From the IMG/VR virus record IMGVR_UViG_3300023180_000290, positions 1 through 29,077 of that record: 29,077 nucleotides of DNA. The stretch is one strand, 5' to 3'. Positions 4,352 to 10,775 of the stretch are shown one piece after another. The stretch comes from a virus. A model generated the notes under the pieces. It did not search any database and was not told the origin of the DNA. It saw nothing but the letters and a program-made list of their open reading frames with translations. The translations under genes and the position numbers were made by a program. Numbering within the stretch: position 1 is the first letter of the stretch; each line of letters starts with the position of its first letter.

Positions 4352-4906
4352 ATGACAAATATTACTGACACCCTTACCCCCGCCACCGACACCATCGCCG
4401 CCTACAACTTCTTTGTGTTGCAAGCCACGCTAGGTCAAGTAGAGCAAGCCTCTGTGTGGTATCACGAGGCACAAGAGGTAGCCGAAGATGTTGCAGAGTT
4501 GCTAGAAAAGTCATTAGAGGTCGGTGCGTCTGTCGTTAGCGCATTCTCTCCCCGTGAGCGTTGGTCATCTAATGTTGCTAAGGCTTTCGCATTTGCTAGT
4601 GGCAAGCCTGTCACGGGTCTGACTAACAATCTCAAAATGGCAAACAAGGCACTAGAACTAGGCTTTGACGCACTGAAAGGTGACAAGACTAACGCCTTTG
4701 CTCGTGCTATTGCAGGCGATACTAACGCGGTAGTCATAGATACATGGATGATAAAGGCCGCAGGCATGGACTCATCTAAGGGTGTAAATAAAACACAATA
4801 CCGTGAACTCACTGACGCGGTTCGCGTTGTTTCATTTGACCACGGTCTAACTCCCCGTACATGTCAAGCCCTTATCTGGATTGTGAAGCGAGGTAGTGCA
4901 CAATAA
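4352..4906 (+). CDS. Conserved actinophage protein, helical (184 aa)
   Basis: A 184-residue protein with the conserved core VSAFSPRERWSSNVAKAFAF...KPVTGLTNNLKMANKAL..GFDALKGDKTNAFARAIAGD..AVVIDTWM...AGM...QYRELTDAVR...GLTPRTCQALIWI. I recognise this pattern from many actinobacteriophage proteins of unknown function. The order of small helices, the K-x-NAFA segment and a following Asp are reminiscent of helix-hairpin-helix DNA glycosylases, but that resemblance is speculative. The ATG coincides with the predicted transcription start. It overlaps the next gene by one base. Confidence 0.8.
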   Translation: MTNITDTLTPATDTIAAYNFFVLQATLGQVEQASVWYHEAQEVAEDVAELLEKSLEVGASVVSAFSPRERWSSNVAKAFAFASGKPVTGLTNNLKMANKALELGFDALKGDKTNAFARAIAGDTNAVVIDTWMIKAAGMDSSKGVNKTQYRELTDAVRVVSFDHGLTPRTCQALIWIVKRGSAQ

Positions 4907-5037
4907 TGGAACACATTGATCAAGCACCTATCAAACCACTATTGCAATATAAATACCTATGTCAAGAGTGTGGCGACATAGTTACCCTGACAGAATCTAA
5001 ATACCTTTTTGATGTTCGATGTAAATGGTGTGGGTGA
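4906..5037 (+). CDS. Zinc-ribbon protein (43 aa)
   Basis: A 43-residue protein starting on the overlapping TAATG of the previous gene. Two knuckles, CQEC (about residue 19) and CKWC (about residue 39), separated by 17 residues, make a classical minimal zinc ribbon. The last residues are CG. Likely nucleic-acid or protein binding; partner unknown. Confidence 0.65.
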   Translation: MEHIDQAPIKPLLQYKYLCQECGDIVTLTESKYLFDVRCKWCG

Positions 5038-5043
5038 GCTAGG

Positions 5044-5093
5044 GCCGCGCCCCGCGACCCCTCTTTTACGAAGCGAAGTAGGAATTCCTGGAA
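5044..5093 (+). repeat. Dispersed element: GC box, TTACGAA-N15-CTGGAA
   Basis: GCCGCGCCCC (5044-5053), 12 bases, TTACGAA (5066-5072), 15 bases, CTGGAA (5088-5093) within TTCCTGGAA. It begins seven bases after a stop codon and ends 18 bases before the -35 of the DUF932 promoter. Confidence 0.8.
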
Positions 5094-5111
5094 ATTTCTG
5101 TCTTAAAACTC

Positions 5112-5141
5112 TTGACAAGTGTCAGACCTAACTGATAAAGT
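5112..5141 (+). promoter_or_regulatory. Promoter with both TTGACA and TGTCAGACC
   Basis: TTGACA (5112-5117), AG, TGTCAGACC (5120-5128), TAAC, TGA, TAAAGT (5136-5141). This copy combines a perfect -35 with the TGTCAGACC box and extended -10, so it is probably the strongest of the family. It drives the DUF932 gene through a leader of about 27 bases with TTAGGAGAA. Confidence 0.7.
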
Positions 5142-5174
5142 AGGCACATCAAATCAACTAGTTAGGAGAAACAC

Positions 5175-6170
5175 ATGGGTCACATGTTGGAACAGTACGG
5201 CGACATGGCTTCCTTTGCCTCCCTGCGGGAACCCGCTTGGCATGGCTTGGGTACAGTCATTGACGAGGAAGTTAGCACGCAAGAGATGTTGGAACTTGCA
5301 CACCTCGCAAATTGGGACGTTCGCCTAGAGGCTGTAGACCTTCCCGCCCGTTCGCATAAGGAGTTCTTTGCAACGGTTCGCACTAACCCCTTTGATGGTG
5401 AGTCCGATGTTCTGGGCATTGTCGGTGAGCGTTACCGCCCACTTCAGAACGAGGAACTGTTCACCTTTGGCGACAACCTTCTTGACGGTGGTCGTTGGGA
5501 GACTGCTGGCTCTATCAAGAACGGCACCGTGGTTTTCGGCTCTCTTGCCCTCAACCGCACTAGCGAGTTCGACCCCAAGGGCCGACAGGACAAGGTGAAC
5601 AACTACCTTCTGGTTCACACTTCACACGACGGTTCGCTTGCTATTCAGGCTAGCGTTACCCCTGTCCGTGTTGTTTGCCAGAACACCCTCAACGCCGCTG
5701 TTGGTCGTAAGGGTCGTGGTGCAAAGCAGTCATTCCGTATTCGTCACACGCAGACTTTGCAGGGCAAGGTTTCTGCTGCTCGTGAGGCTCTGGGTCTTGC
5801 AAGCAAGTACCTTGACGAGTTCGACAAAATGGCTAATGAAATGATCTCTAAGGAAATCAACGATAAGCAATTCTTTGAGATTATCACCGCCGTCTACCCC
5901 AAGCCTGAGCAGGACGCGAAGGGTGCAATGACCAAGTGGGAGAACAAGATTGACGTTCTCAACGATATCTACAACGGCCCTACCTGCGAGAACATCAAGG
6001 GTACTGCGTGGGGTGCATACAACGCACTTACTGAGCGTCTGGATTGGTACCGCAACCCTCGCGGTGGCAATGCTGAGTCTGTGCTCGCTGCTGCTAGTGG
6101 CCTTGACGCTACTACCACAACCGCAAAGAATAACATTCTAAGTGTTGTGCGTACTGCCACTGTCGCATAA
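5175..6170 (+). CDS. DUF932 / phage-plasmid-like protein (331 aa)
   Basis: Matches the DUF932 (TIGR03299, phage/plasmid-like) family in length and pattern: start MGHMLEQYGDMASFASLREPAWHG style, then LGIVGERYRPLQNEELFTF, GSIKNGTVVFGSLALN, the NNYLLVHTSHDGSLAI segment and VRVVCQNTLNAAV near residue 165. Proteins of this family occur in many actinobacteriophages and plasmids; their biochemical role is not established, and a DNA-metabolism role is often assumed from context. It has a strong promoter and ribosome-binding site, and its codon use is cleaner (mostly C-ending) than that of its neighbours, so it is probably highly expressed. It is followed by a hairpin and tRNA-Asp. Confidence 0.9.
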   Translation: MGHMLEQYGDMASFASLREPAWHGLGTVIDEEVSTQEMLELAHLANWDVRLEAVDLPARSHKEFFATVRTNPFDGESDVLGIVGERYRPLQNEELFTFGDNLLDGGRWETAGSIKNGTVVFGSLALNRTSEFDPKGRQDKVNNYLLVHTSHDGSLAIQASVTPVRVVCQNTLNAAVGRKGRGAKQSFRIRHTQTLQGKVSAAREALGLASKYLDEFDKMANEMISKEINDKQFFEIITAVYPKPEQDAKGAMTKWENKIDVLNDIYNGPTCENIKGTAWGAYNALTERLDWYRNPRGGNAESVLAAASGLDATTTTAKNNILSVVRTATVA

Positions 6171-6178
6171 TAAAATAT

Positions 6179-6202
6179 CCTGGGCATGATATAAAACTGC
6201 CC
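6179..6202. repeat. Hairpin repeat upstream of tRNA-Asp
   Basis: CCTGGGCATGATATAAAACT then GCCC: GGGCA (6182-6186) can pair with TGCCC (6198-6202), followed by TTT. A second copy with three differences lies at 6329-6352, so the pair flanks the tRNA. Possible terminators or processing sites. Confidence 0.5.
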
Positions 6203-6205
6203 TTT

Positions 6206-6278
6206 GGCCCTGTAGAGCAGCGGAGTGCTCGCCACCCTGTCACGGTGGAGGCCGTGGGTTCAAATCCCATCAGGGTCG
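6206..6278 (+). tRNA. tRNA-Asp(GTC)
   Basis: A complete cloverleaf: acceptor GGCCCTG pairs with CAGGGTC (one G-T), D arm, anticodon stem CCACC/GGTGG with loop CTGTCAC giving anticodon GTC, and T arm GTGGG-TTCAAAT-CCCAT. The discriminator base is G and no CCA is encoded. Flanked by two copies of a GGGCA/TGCCC hairpin. Confidence 0.93.
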
Positions 6279-6328
6279 CGGTTAGTGGAAGGAGGCATCT
6301 AGGCAGATGCGATCACCAAAACCACAGT

Positions 6329-6352
6329 CCTGGGCATGACACTAAACTGCCC
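6329..6352. repeat. Second copy of the tRNA-flanking hairpin
   Basis: CCTGGGCATGACACTAAACT then GCCC, 21 of 24 bases identical to 6179-6202, with the same GGGCA/TGCCC stem. The gap between the tRNA and this copy also contains a small GCATCT-AGGC-AGATGC hairpin (6295-6310). Confidence 0.5.
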
Positions 6353-6361
6353 AACCCCTGC

Positions 6362-6440
6362 GGGGCGCGGTGAAGGAAGCTCTTTTACGAACGCGCCCCC
6401 AAATTCCTGGATTTACGAAGGACCAAAAATATTCCTGGAA
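6362..6440 (+). repeat. Two tandem copies of the dispersed element
   Basis: First unit: GGGGCGCGG (6362-6370), TTACGAA (6385-6391), 15 bases, CTGGAT (6407-6412). Second unit: CGCGCCCC (6392-6399), TTACGAA (6413-6419), 15 bases, CTGGAA (6435-6440) within TTCCTGGAA. The second GC box starts immediately after the first TTACGAA, so the two units interlock with a 28-base offset. The promoter -35 follows four bases later. Confidence 0.8.
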
Positions 6441-6444
6441 ACTC

Positions 6445-6473
6445 TTGACACCTTTTACATTCTGTTATAGGAT
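6445..6473 (+). promoter_or_regulatory. Sigma-70-like promoter
   Basis: TTGACA (6445-6450), a 17-base spacer, TAGGAT (6468-6473). The predicted start is near 6480, with GAAGGG before the ATG at 6503. It probably drives the whole 6503-9417 gene run, which contains no other clear promoter. Confidence 0.7.
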
Positions 6474-6502
6474 CAGGTCTATCAACTAGTGAAGGGTATG
6501 TC

Positions 6503-6961
6503 ATGGAAACAACTGATTATATTTCTACCCCCGATCTTACCACCAAGCCCAATGCTAATTATGGCGAACTGGTAGATTTTTGGAATAAGGGTAATGCCAA
6601 GATTTCTCAACTGGAGGAATCTGCACAAATCCGTGAGAATATTCTTTCTAAGTCTTTAGAGAAGAGTAGATTACAGGAAGCATATATTGATAACTTCATG
6701 GAAGCCCTTGTCGAATACATCAGGAGTAATGATATAGATAAAGAGGTTGCCGCTGATCTTGCTGGTTGCTTTAATCGTGATCTGACTCGCAAGGTATATG
6801 GTCGTATTCGTATTGAGGGTGATGTGGAACTTGTTATCCCCCTTGATCTTGACCTAGATAACATTGCCCAGGAACTTGACATTCACATTGGCGAAGCATA
6901 TACTTCCGATGTAAAGGTAGAATACAGCGACGTTTCTGAGGTAGAGGTAAAGGAGAACTAA
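6503..6961 (+). CDS. Hypothetical protein with a helical N-terminal half (152 aa)
   Basis: A 152-residue acidic protein. Residues about 20-70 are helix-forming and may make a short coiled coil (KISQLEESAQIRENILSKSL); the C-terminal half is beta-like and acidic (GDVELVIPLDLDLDN, then EVEVKEN). It is the first gene of a ten-gene run. I do not recognise the family. Confidence 0.75.
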   Translation: METTDYISTPDLTTKPNANYGELVDFWNKGNAKISQLEESAQIRENILSKSLEKSRLQEAYIDNFMEALVEYIRSNDIDKEVAADLAGCFNRDLTRKVYGRIRIEGDVELVIPLDLDLDNIAQELDIHIGEAYTSDVKVEYSDVSEVEVKEN

Positions 6962-6962
6962 G

Positions 6963-7151
6963 ATGAATACATATGAGGTAGAGGTACAAGGTCATTACTG
7001 TGCCGTGATGGTGGTGGAAGCGTCTTCCCCCGAAGAGGCAGAGAATGAGGCTATCAGGGCTTTTGAGTCTGACTATGATGTTTGCGACCGCTCGGGTGCC
7101 GACTCCTGGGATCACACTTCTATCGTTTCTTCTGAATTGGTGGTGGACTAA
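6963..7151 (+). CDS. Small DpnD/PcfM-like protein (62 aa)
   Basis: MNTYEVEVQGHYCAVMVVEA is followed by SSPEEAENEAIRAF: a two-strand unit and then an S-x-EEAxxxA helix, as in small DpnD/PcfM-type domains. It is similar in layout to the genes at 3256-3408 and 10253-10459. It starts one base after the previous stop. Function unknown. Confidence 0.65.
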   Translation: MNTYEVEVQGHYCAVMVVEASSPEEAENEAIRAFESDYDVCDRSGADSWDHTSIVSSELVVD

Positions 7152-7153
7152 AG

Positions 7154-7375
7154 ATGGAGTTTCACTATACAGTTATGTATAACACCGACAGCAAAGCATG
7201 GTCGGTAGAACCTGATTCTTACATGTATTATCCAGATGGTCATATGTATGACGAGGGAGTATGGCCTGGTTGGTCTGTACCCATGGAGGGTAGTCCAGAG
7301 GAAGCACTTGACGTAGACTTGCTTCATACACTAAAATCCATTGTTTGTACCTTTCCCGTACCCCAGGAGGAATAA
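7154..7375 (+). CDS. Hypothetical protein (73 aa)
   Basis: A 73-residue protein rich in Tyr, Trp, Met and Pro (MEFHYTVMYNTDSKAWSVEP, then YYPDGHMYDEGVWPGW). The opening strand plus a Trp/Pro-rich loop is typical of small phage beta proteins. Its stop overlaps the next ATG (TAATG), and GGAGG near its end serves the next gene. Confidence 0.6.
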   Translation: MEFHYTVMYNTDSKAWSVEPDSYMYYPDGHMYDEGVWPGWSVPMEGSPEEALDVDLLHTLKSIVCTFPVPQEE

Positions 7376-7662
7376 TGCATAACGGTAGAGTTCTAGACCA
7401 TGATGGTGAGATGTATGTGTCCATGGAGGACTATCTGAACATGATGATTGACAAGGTTACTGCTCTTGGCATGGAACTAGATGTTTACATGGATGACTTC
7501 ACACCCGAACAGTATCAAACTAATGTAGACTTCATCAAGGGGTTTACTGCTGCAACACGAATGCTGGCGGTTGATCTTGCGTCCTTGACAGATGACCCTA
7601 ATCGTAGTAGATTCTTCCATGCACTTGCAGACAAGATGGTAGATATCCAGGAGGCATCATGA
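7375..7662 (+). CDS. Hypothetical helical protein (95 aa)
   Basis: The start at 7375 follows CAGGAGGAATA and overlaps the previous stop, preferable to an in-frame upstream ATG at 7345 inside that gene. The protein is mostly helical: MHNGRVLDHDGEMYVSMEDY, then a long Met-rich segment, then GFTAATRMLAVDLASL. No motif is recognised. It overlaps the next gene by four bases. Confidence 0.65.
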   Translation: MHNGRVLDHDGEMYVSMEDYLNMMIDKVTALGMELDVYMDDFTPEQYQTNVDFIKGFTAATRMLAVDLASLTDDPNRSRFFHALADKMVDIQEAS

Positions 7663-7874
7663 CCCAACTACCCGAACGTATCAACGTTATTAGGACTGTT
7701 ACTTATCATGTACCGTCGATTATTCAGGACATGAATCAGAATAATATAGAATGGTTGCCACAAGATGTGAACGATGTTCTAGAATTCATTGAGGATTGGG
7801 TGTATGAGGATATGTCTGCACCACCTTCCCGTCATGATCTTGTTTATCAAGATGAGAATGGGAATGAACTGTGA
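7659..7874 (+). CDS. Hypothetical protein (71 aa)
   Basis: A 71-residue acidic protein beginning MTQLPERINVIRTVTYHVPS, with NNIEWLPQDVNDVLEFIEDWV in the middle. Coupled to the previous gene by ATGA and to the next by GTGA. Unknown function. Confidence 0.6.
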   Translation: MTQLPERINVIRTVTYHVPSIIQDMNQNNIEWLPQDVNDVLEFIEDWVYEDMSAPPSRHDLVYQDENGNEL

Positions 7875-8074
7875 TCAAACTATATGAGATTGATTGGGGA
7901 GCAGAGCCTTTCTATTGGGACGTATATGATTCACAAGATGAATTCTTGATGGTAGTTGAGGCAGATGAATTTGATGACTACCTTGACACCCTGCGGTATG
8001 ATGGTGTAGACTTCCTGGTCTACACGCAAGACTGGTATCAACACAATCTAGCCCTAGGAGGCGCAGTATCGTGA
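7871..8074 (+). CDS. Acidic hypothetical protein (67 aa)
   Basis: Starts with GTG overlapping the previous stop by four bases. The 67 residues are acidic and aromatic (MIKLYEIDWGAEPFYWDVYD). GGAGGCGC near its end is the ribosome-binding site of the next gene. No domain is recognised. Confidence 0.6.
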   Translation: MIKLYEIDWGAEPFYWDVYDSQDEFLMVVEADEFDDYLDTLRYDGVDFLVYTQDWYQHNLALGGAVS

Positions 8075-8415
8075 AGTCTCATGTTTACTGGAATCTGCAC
8101 AAGAATATCTGGTCTATTAGACAGGATGGAAGGGTGACACAACACAGAGACTTTGTGGTTCTGGAAGATGTTTCCTTTCATGTGCAGCCAGCAGGCCGTG
8201 AGCGTGTCAGGAAAGAGGGCAAAAAGAATGTCCATGCCTACGCCTCTGGTAACTTTACCTATGATAAGCCCAAGGGTTGGTCAAAGGGTAGGCAGATAAC
8301 CTACAACCCATACAAGTTTGATTCGTTTGTCTATGCAGATGACTTGACTCCCGTTCATCACTCTGGTAGGGTTGCTATGTTTGATCGTAAGGTCTATGAA
8401 TTGGAGAAAGCATGA
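8071..8415 (+). CDS. Conserved phage protein of unknown function (114 aa)
   Basis: Starts with GTG (MKSHVYWNLHKNIWSIRQ) after AGGAGGC. The pattern HVYWNLHKxxWSIR...V..HRDFVVLEDVSFHVQPAGRERV..EGKKNVHAYASG recurs across many bacteriophages and plasmids as a hypothetical protein. The positively charged, aromatic N-terminal half suggests a nucleic-acid-binding beta domain, but this is only inference. Confidence 0.8.
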   Translation: MKSHVYWNLHKNIWSIRQDGRVTQHRDFVVLEDVSFHVQPAGRERVRKEGKKNVHAYASGNFTYDKPKGWSKGRQITYNPYKFDSFVYADDLTPVHHSGRVAMFDRKVYELEKA

Positions 8416-8855
8416 GTGCATGGGAAGTGCCACACGCCACTATTCATACCCTGGCGTATTGGATCACTAAAGAAGGAATTAGCAAGCAGTCACCGCAAGC
8501 CGTGGGGCAGCAGTTGGTTGCAGAGAACTTTCGCAGTCTGCGTGCTCGCTATGGAGTAAAGCCGTGGGGTGATATTCCCAGGAAGGCTCCAAGGTACAAG
8601 TACCGTGACCCGCAGCCGTTCAAGACTATTCGCAGCAACTATGACCCCTACAACCCTGAACAAGTTTATTTAGATACTCGCTTCCATGACTATCAGTCTT
8701 GTGAGCACAGAGAATACATGGGTGCGCCTGACAAGAATTGGACGGTAGAGAACTGGGTCAATAAGTTGGGTGAAGTCATGGTTGACAAATATGGTGTAGA
8801 CAAGGATAATGTATCTAGCATTGACAACTCAGAACTATGCTGGGGAGCGTACTAA
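8412..8855 (+). CDS. Hypothetical protein (147 aa)
   Basis: A 147-residue protein rich in Trp, Tyr and Pro, with a helical N-terminus (HTLAYWITKEGISKQSPQAV), a basic middle (RKAPRYKYRDPQPFKT) and a region with YQSCEHREYMG. I recognise no catalytic motif. It overlaps its neighbours by four bases and one base. Confidence 0.7.
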   Translation: MSAWEVPHATIHTLAYWITKEGISKQSPQAVGQQLVAENFRSLRARYGVKPWGDIPRKAPRYKYRDPQPFKTIRSNYDPYNPEQVYLDTRFHDYQSCEHREYMGAPDKNWTVENWVNKLGEVMVDKYGVDKDNVSSIDNSELCWGAY

Positions 8856-9133
8856 TGACTACTGACTATTGGACATTCCGACCCGCCAAGCGGCCCAAGG
8901 TTGCACAGGTTAGCCGTTGGGACAAGTTGTATGAGAATTGGAACACTACCTGGAAGGGTCAAGAGGTGTGGGCCATGGTGGAGGGTGGCTATCCCTTCCC
9001 TGACTTTTTCCGTGTTACCTATGCAATAGATGGAATAAGAAAGTCTAAACTATTTTATGGCGAGACTGCCCACAATGATGTTGAGCGTTTCGTCTATGAT
9101 GTAGGACTATTTGATGTATTGGGGAAGATATAA
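8855..9133 (+). CDS. Hypothetical protein (92 aa)
   Basis: The start at 8855 (MTTDYWTFRPAKRPK) overlaps the previous stop as TAATG and is preferred to an upstream TTG-type start inside the previous gene. The protein is aromatic and basic at the N-terminus, with WDKLYENWNTTWKGQEVWAM. No family is recognised. It shares one base with the next gene. Confidence 0.65.
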   Translation: MTTDYWTFRPAKRPKVAQVSRWDKLYENWNTTWKGQEVWAMVEGGYPFPDFFRVTYAIDGIRKSKLFYGETAHNDVERFVYDVGLFDVLGKI

Positions 9134-9417
9134 TGATTGATGATATCAAGCAGGGCAAGTATGACAATGATCTGGACACGATTGCTAAGGCTGTTCAGGC
9201 TCGCAAGCAGGCTCTACTCCCTCAGATTTGGGAGTTTTCTGTTGGTGATCTTGTTCAACTAAATGGGAATACCCGACCTAAGTACCTACAAGGCAAGCAG
9301 GCAAAGGTAGTCAAGGTAAACAGGACAAAGATTGTTGTCGATATAGATGGTATAGAATATCCTTCCAAGTATTCAGGGAATGTCACTGTCCCCCTTGAAT
9401 TGGTAGACAAGATTTAG
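9133..9417 (+). CDS. KOW/SH3-like small protein (94 aa)
   Basis: Residues 1-35 are helical; residues about 36-94 contain FSVGDLVQLNGNTRPKYLQG, then QAKVVKVNRTKIVVDI. The pattern of GDxV, RPKYLxGxxAxVxKVNxxKxxV is shared by many phage small proteins and resembles a KOW or SH3-like barrel that binds nucleic acid. It ends eight bases before tRNA-Ile. Confidence 0.75.
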   Translation: MIDDIKQGKYDNDLDTIAKAVQARKQALLPQIWEFSVGDLVQLNGNTRPKYLQGKQAKVVKVNRTKIVVDIDGIEYPSKYSGNVTVPLELVDKI

Positions 9418-9424
9418 ACAGTGG

Positions 9425-9498
9425 TGGGAGGTAGCTCAGACGGTTAGAGCACCAGTCTTATAAGCTGGCGGTCGTGGGTTCAAGTCCCACCCTCCCAA
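9425..9498 (+). tRNA. tRNA-Ile(TAT)
   Basis: A complete cloverleaf: acceptor TGGGAGG pairs with CCTCCCA, T at position 8, D arm AGCTCAGACGGTTAGAGC, anticodon stem CCAGT/GCTGG (one T-G) with loop CTTATAA giving anticodon TAT, T arm GTGGG-TTCAAGT-CCCAC, discriminator A, no encoded CCA. It reads ATA, a rare codon in high-GC actinobacteria but frequent in the nearby gene at 11549-12076. Confidence 0.93.
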
Positions 9499-9503
9499 CG
9501 GCA

Positions 9504-9554
9504 GCCGCGCCCCCCAAATCCCTCTTTTACGAACACTTGATATTTTTCCTGGGA
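9504..9554 (+). repeat. Dispersed element: GC box, TTACGAA-N15-CTGGGA
   Basis: GCCGCGCCCC (9504-9513), 13 bases, TTACGAA (9527-9533), 15 bases, CTGGGA (9549-9554, one change). The last part sits in the spacer of the promoter at 9537-9565, as at 4049-4101. Confidence 0.75.
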
Positions 9555-9565
9555 TCTGATAGGGT
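9537..9565 (+). promoter_or_regulatory. Promoter with extended -10
   Basis: TTGATA (9537-9542), a 17-base spacer ending in TGA, TAGGGT (9560-9565). The predicted start is near 9572, and GGATGGAG precedes the ATG at 9595. CTGGGA of the dispersed element lies in the spacer. Confidence 0.6.
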
Positions 9566-9594
9566 ATGTCTAACAACTAATGGATGGAGTGGTT

Positions 9595-10260
9595 ATGCCT
9601 AACTGGGTCTACAACAGTTTACATGCCTACGGCAGCGACGCTGACCTTGACAGGTTGCAAGAGTTCCTGCGTGTGGAAATCAGGATCAACAAATGGGATA
9701 AAGAGACAAGGACTGATTACTATGAGATTGAGCCTGTTGAGTTTACATACATGGCTATTCGTAATCCCTTTCTTCCCCCCTACAATGTTAGTCAAGATGA
9801 ATACTATGGCACTAATGGAACTATCAACGGTGAGCGTGTTGGTGATACCGCTGGCAACTGGTACAACTGGAACGTTACTCATTGGGGCGTGAAGTGGGAC
9901 GCTTGTAGGGTAGACATGGAGAGGTGTCCAGACGGAGAGGGCAGAGGGCAACTCACTTATCATTTTGAGTCCCCGTGGGGGCCACCGTGGGTTGAGATGT
10001 TGTTGGAATTGTCAGAGAAGTTCCCTGAACTTGGCTTTAGTCATCGCTACGATGAAGAGCAGGGCTGGGGTGGAGACTATGAATTCCGCAACGGAGAAGT
10101 AACTGCCTGGGAAGAATGGGATATTCCAGAAAGCCATGCAGAGCACAAGGCAGTAGATCAAAGTTGTCCGTGTGAAATGTGGACAGATGAGCCGGAAACG
10201 TGGTATGATGACTGCCCTCCAAAGATTGAGCACAATGCTAAGGAGTTAGCAAATGCATAA
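9595..10260 (+). CDS. YubB/Api92-like (DUF1281) protein (221 aa)
   Basis: The start at 9595 (MPNWVYNSLHAYG) is chosen because the family characteristically begins MPNWxxN and GGATGGAG precedes it. The protein has L..L..FL early, then NWYNWNVTHWGVKWDACRV and SPWGPPWVEMLLELSEKFPEL, the ferredoxin-like pattern of YubB/Api92 proteins from phages and plasmids. Their function is unknown. The C-terminus contains CPCEMW and a Trp/Asp-rich stretch. It overlaps the next gene by eight bases. Confidence 0.85.
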   Translation: MPNWVYNSLHAYGSDADLDRLQEFLRVEIRINKWDKETRTDYYEIEPVEFTYMAIRNPFLPPYNVSQDEYYGTNGTINGERVGDTAGNWYNWNVTHWGVKWDACRVDMERCPDGEGRGQLTYHFESPWGPPWVEMLLELSEKFPELGFSHRYDEEQGWGGDYEFRNGEVTAWEEWDIPESHAEHKAVDQSCPCEMWTDEPETWYDDCPPKIEHNAKELANA

Positions 10261-10459
10261 CTATTTAGTTAATTATCGTACATACTCTGAGTGGCAAGTA
10301 TCTATTGCTGCTGAAAGTGAAGAGCAAGCCAAGGAACTAATTGGAAACTCTGCTACCCCGACTTCCTACATAACAGATGGGGAAGGTTTCGATTCCGAGC
10401 CTCATTGGTTCCTGTCCGATGTTGATTGGGATTCCATTGATGTTTTAGAAACCGAATAA
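10253..10459 (+). CDS. Small DpnD/PcfM-like protein (68 aa)
   Basis: Starts MHNYLVNYRTYSEWQVSIAA, then ESEEQAKELI: strand, strand, S/E-EEAK helix, the same layout as the 62-residue protein at 6963 and the 50-residue protein at 3256. It overlaps the upstream gene by eight bases. Probably a small beta-beta-alpha domain of unknown role. Confidence 0.65.
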   Translation: MHNYLVNYRTYSEWQVSIAAESEEQAKELIGNSATPTSYITDGEGFDSEPHWFLSDVDWDSIDVLETE

Positions 10460-10476
10460 GTTTCTACCCGAAACAC

Positions 10477-10506
10477 TTGACAAGCGGGTAGACAATACAA
10501 TAGAAT
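10477..10506 (+). promoter_or_regulatory. Sigma-70-like promoter
   Basis: TTGACA (10477-10482), an 18-base spacer, TAGAAT (10501-10506). The predicted start is near 10513, with AAAGGAGAAAG before the ATG at 10544. No TTACGAA element is present here. Confidence 0.65.
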
Positions 10507-10543
10507 ATCACCTGTAAGTAATTACTACACAAAGGAGAAAGAT

Positions 10544-10702
10544 ATGTCAAAGCGCAACAACAAGAACACCTACGCCTACCTGGAGAAGTGGGACACCCGC
10601 TTCGGTTCGTCTGATCGCGTTGTGATCCGCAGCCAGGGACGCTTCGTGGACAATGTTTCGCTTACTGCTCTGCGGAAGGCTCCCAAGATCTCTTCCAAGT
10701 AG
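10544..10702 (+). CDS. Small basic protein (52 aa)
   Basis: A 52-residue basic protein, MSKRNNKNTYAYLEKWDTRF at the start and LRKAPKISSK at the end, with a strong AAAGGAGAAAG site. Codon use is G/C-ending and resembles that of the DUF932 gene, suggesting high expression. It has its own promoter and a downstream hairpin. Function unknown. Confidence 0.65.
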   Translation: MSKRNNKNTYAYLEKWDTRFGSSDRVVIRSQGRFVDNVSLTALRKAPKISSK

Positions 10703-10716
10703 GAGAGGCATCATCT

Positions 10717-10744
10717 GGGGGTCGGCCTTGATGGTTCGGCCCCC
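10717..10744 (+). terminator. Hairpin after the 52-residue gene
   Basis: GGGGGTCGG pairs with TCGGCCCCC-type sequence (10717-10725 with 10736-10744; two G-T pairs). The stem is strong but is not followed by a run of T, so it could be a terminator that needs no U tract, as is common in actinobacteria, or an mRNA-stabilising hairpin. Confidence 0.45.
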
Positions 10745-10775
10745 TTGGTGTATCATCTACTTAGGAGGTGGGTCT

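Noticed and set aside
4462-4812. Minus-strand 116-codon frame opposite the 184-residue gene
   Set aside because: No ribosome-binding site or promoter; the plus-strand protein is a recognised conserved family.
5325-5618. Open frames within the DUF932 gene on both strands
   Set aside because: Shadows caused by the GC-rich codon use of the real gene.
10547-10756. Minus-strand open frame opposite the 52-residue basic gene
   Set aside because: The plus-strand gene has promoter and ribosome-binding site; the opposite frame has neither.
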